A stretch of 64,000 bases of DNA from Bradyrhizobium sp. CB1015 (GTDB lineage Bacteria > Pseudomonadota > Alphaproteobacteria > Rhizobiales > Xanthobacteraceae), in contig NZ_CP104174.1 of NCBI RefSeq assembly GCF_025200925.1, forward strand, positions 6,634,001-6,698,000, written 5' to 3'. The notes beneath the pieces are model-generated. The model made no database searches. It worked only from the letters and a program-made list of their open reading frames with translations, and was not told the DNA's origin. The position numbers and the translations under genes are program-made. Positions 62,822-64,000 of the stretch are shown here, in pieces. Every line of letters starts with the position of its first letter. Position 1 is the first letter of the stretch.

Positions 62822-63303
62822 TGGCCAGAGAATCCAAAAGCAGATGGAAGTCGGGTCCGCCGAGGACGAGGGAGCAGCTGCAAACCTATATTCCGTATCT
62901 GTTCAACCGGCTCGCCAATCGCTGGAACCTGGATCAGAACCGGGATTTGAGCGAGCACGGCATCAACAATGTCGTGTTCCGGACGCTGTCGGTGCTGTTC
63001 ATCTACAGGACCCTCACCGTCAACGAGGTCGCCGTTCTCGCGGTGACCGAGCAGTCGACGGCGAGCCGCATGGTCGAGTCCATGGTGTCGTCGGGCCTCG
63101 TCAAGCGCGAGATCGCCGAGGAGGACCAGCGCCGCCGCGTCGTCGGCCTGACGCCGGATGGCGAAGCGCTGCTGCGCAAGATCTGGCCGATCATGGCGAA
63201 CAATTACGACAAGCTGGTCGAGGGCATCGAGCCCGACGACATCGAGGTCTGCGCGCGCGTGCTGGCCAAGATGGTCGAGAATATCCGCCTGAACCAGATC
63301 TAG
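62821..63303 (+). CDS. MarR-family transcriptional regulator
   Basis: A 160-residue MarR protein of a different branch from its neighbour. Helix-turn-helix region NEVAVLAVTEQSTASRMVESM, wing EEDQRRRVVGLTPDGEALLR. Start codon shares a base with the previous stop. Two MarR genes in tandem at the end of iorAB suggest control of iorAB, the nitrilase operon or both. The ligand is unknown. Confidence 0.9.
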   Translation: MARESKSRWKSGPPRTREQLQTYIPYLFNRLANRWNLDQNRDLSEHGINNVVFRTLSVLFIYRTLTVNEVAVLAVTEQSTASRMVESMVSSGLVKREIAEEDQRRRVVGLTPDGEALLRKIWPIMANNYDKLVEGIEPDDIEVCARVLAKMVENIRLNQI

Positions 63304-63346
63304 AGCTTGATGATTTTGGGCTCGATCGGTCTGGCGGCGGACTCAA

Positions 63347-63373
63347 TACACCTCTCCCGTAGGGAGAGGTGTA
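63347..63373. terminator. Hairpin between convergent genes
   Basis: TACACCTCTCCC-GTA-GGGAGAGGTGTA is a perfect 12-bp inverted repeat. It lies between the MarR gene and the convergent SDR gene and can act as a bidirectional transcription end, though no long T-run follows. A similar CCTCTCCC-type hairpin is common between genes in this group (recall). Confidence 0.55.
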
Positions 63374-63424
63374 CCGGCGGGGCGAAGCTCCGTACCAATC
63401 TCGTCGTGCTTGAACGCTAAGGAA

Positions 63425-64000
63425 CTACGGCCCAAGTCCGACGAGGCTGGTACCGCCGCAGACATAGAGCACCTGGCCGGTGACGAAATCGGAGTGCTCG
63501 TCGAGGAAGAACGAGATTGCGTGCGCGACATCCTCGCGCGAGCCGAGCCGCCCGACCGGAACGTTGCGCGCCATCCGCTCCTGCTGCTCGGAGCCCTTCG
63601 GGATGATGCCCCAGAAATTGTCCGTCAGGATCGGCCCCGGGGCGACGACATTGACGGTGATGCCGCTCGCGGCAAGCTCCAGCGCCCAGGTCCTTGCCAT
63701 GCCGTGCACGCCGGCCTTGGTGGCCGAATAGGCCGAGCGCGTCGCTGCCCCCATCGCGGCGCGCGAAGAGACGAACACGATGCGCCCGAAGCGGCGCGCA
63801 CGCATCCCTTCCAGCGCCGCCTGGGTCAGGAGCATCGGCGCGCCCAGATGCAACTGCGCCAGCATCAATATGTCTTCCGGCTTGGCGTCGGGCAGCAGGT
63901 TCGGCAGGATGATTCCGGCATTGTGGACCAGGCTGTCCACGGCGTGATCCCGGCAGATCTCCTGCGCGATCGCACGCGTCTGTTCGATATCGGTGAGGTC
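63425..64000 (-). CDS. SDR-family oxidoreductase, 5' end outside the window
   Basis: The C-terminal 191 residues of a short-chain dehydrogenase. Visible are NNAG-equivalent HNAGIILPN, the catalytic Ser region VSSRAAMG, YSATKAGVHGMARTWALELA with the Tyr and Lys, and the C-terminal VTGQVLYVCGG. The cofactor-binding N-terminus lies beyond position 64000. The short fragment before it (LTDIEQTRAIAQEICRD) continues the frame. Substrate unknown. Confidence 0.85.
   Translation of the reverse strand, partial: DLTDIEQTRAIAQEICRDHAVDSLVHNAGIILPNLLPDAKPEDILMLAQLHLGAPMLLTQAALEGMRARRFGRIVFVSSRAAMGAATRSAYSATKAGVHGMARTWALELAASGITVNVVAPGPILTDNFWGIIPKGSEQQERMARNVPVGRLGSREDVAHAISFFLDEHSDFVTGQVLYVCGGTSLVGLGP

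Noticed and set aside
1..64000. CRISPR arrays, tRNA or rRNA genes, phage or insertion-sequence genes
   Set aside because: No regularly spaced direct repeats, cloverleaf sequences, transposase or integrase frames were recognised on either strand.

Overview
The window is GC-rich alphaproteobacterial chromosome and most resembles Bradyrhizobium. The evidence is the gene content, the strong G/C preference at third codon positions, and several intergenic repeat types (palindromes built on 'cgtcatggccgggcttgtcccggcc', 'cctcgtccttcgagac' and 'aaaacaaccccatgcacagtag') that I associate with that genus. No rRNA, tRNA, CRISPR array, phage or insertion sequence was seen. Genes are closely packed, and many neighbours overlap by the 4-bp ATGA arrangement.

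Left part (1-36 kb). This part begins with the end of a molybdenum hydroxylase large subunit. It continues with a PQQ alcohol dehydrogenase, a Rieske protein, a truncated haemoglobin, 3-hydroxybutyryl-CoA dehydrogenase, and tungstate-type transporter genes (permease and binding protein convergent and overlapping, no ATPase seen). Next come a giant autotransporter with an odd C-terminal extension and a GGDEF/EAL signalling protein. The histidine-utilisation locus follows as two divergent arms, hutI-hutH-hutU and hutF-hutC-ABC transporter-broken M20 hydrolase, separated by a perfect 20-bp palindrome that is probably the HutC operator. Then come an MFS transporter, an oxidative-repair operon (BisC-like, OsmC, MsrA), two SDR genes, modD beside a modA remnant, and a YqeB-like plus Bfd-like pair. 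Molybdenum and tungsten genes recur through this part.

Right part (36-64 kb). This is an aromatic-compound catabolic island. Operon B (minus, 40.0 to 36.1 kb) encodes a two-domain aryl-CoA monooxygenase/reductase, an acyl-CoA dehydrogenase and a RidA protein, with a divergent MarR gene. Operon A (minus, 48.2 to 40.8 kb) encodes a Cys-less racemase-family protein, Ohr, a thiolase-like protein lacking thiolase catalytic residues, a DUF35-SDR fusion, a cyclase/isatin-hydrolase family enzyme, a binding protein and an acyl-CoA ligase. A divergent plus-strand operon (48.8-53.6 kb) encodes a Liv-type transporter with a fused permease-ATPase. Operon C (minus, 58.3 to 54.0 kb) encodes nitrilase, gentisate 1,2-dioxygenase, fumarylpyruvate hydrolase, thioesterase and an EthD-like protein. 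Divergent from it is iorAB followed by two MarR genes.

Two readings of the island are possible. In the first, isatin or anthranilate (from indole-acetic compounds) is activated to 2-aminobenzoyl-CoA and degraded by operons A and B. In the second, salicylate is activated, hydroxylated to gentisyl-CoA, hydrolysed and cleaved by operon C. The isatin hydrolase-like gene, RidA and the beta-oxidation-like genes favour the first reading for operons A and B. The gentisate genes are clear on their own. The iorAB promoter carries a 14-bp perfect palindrome over its -10 box, a good candidate MarR site.
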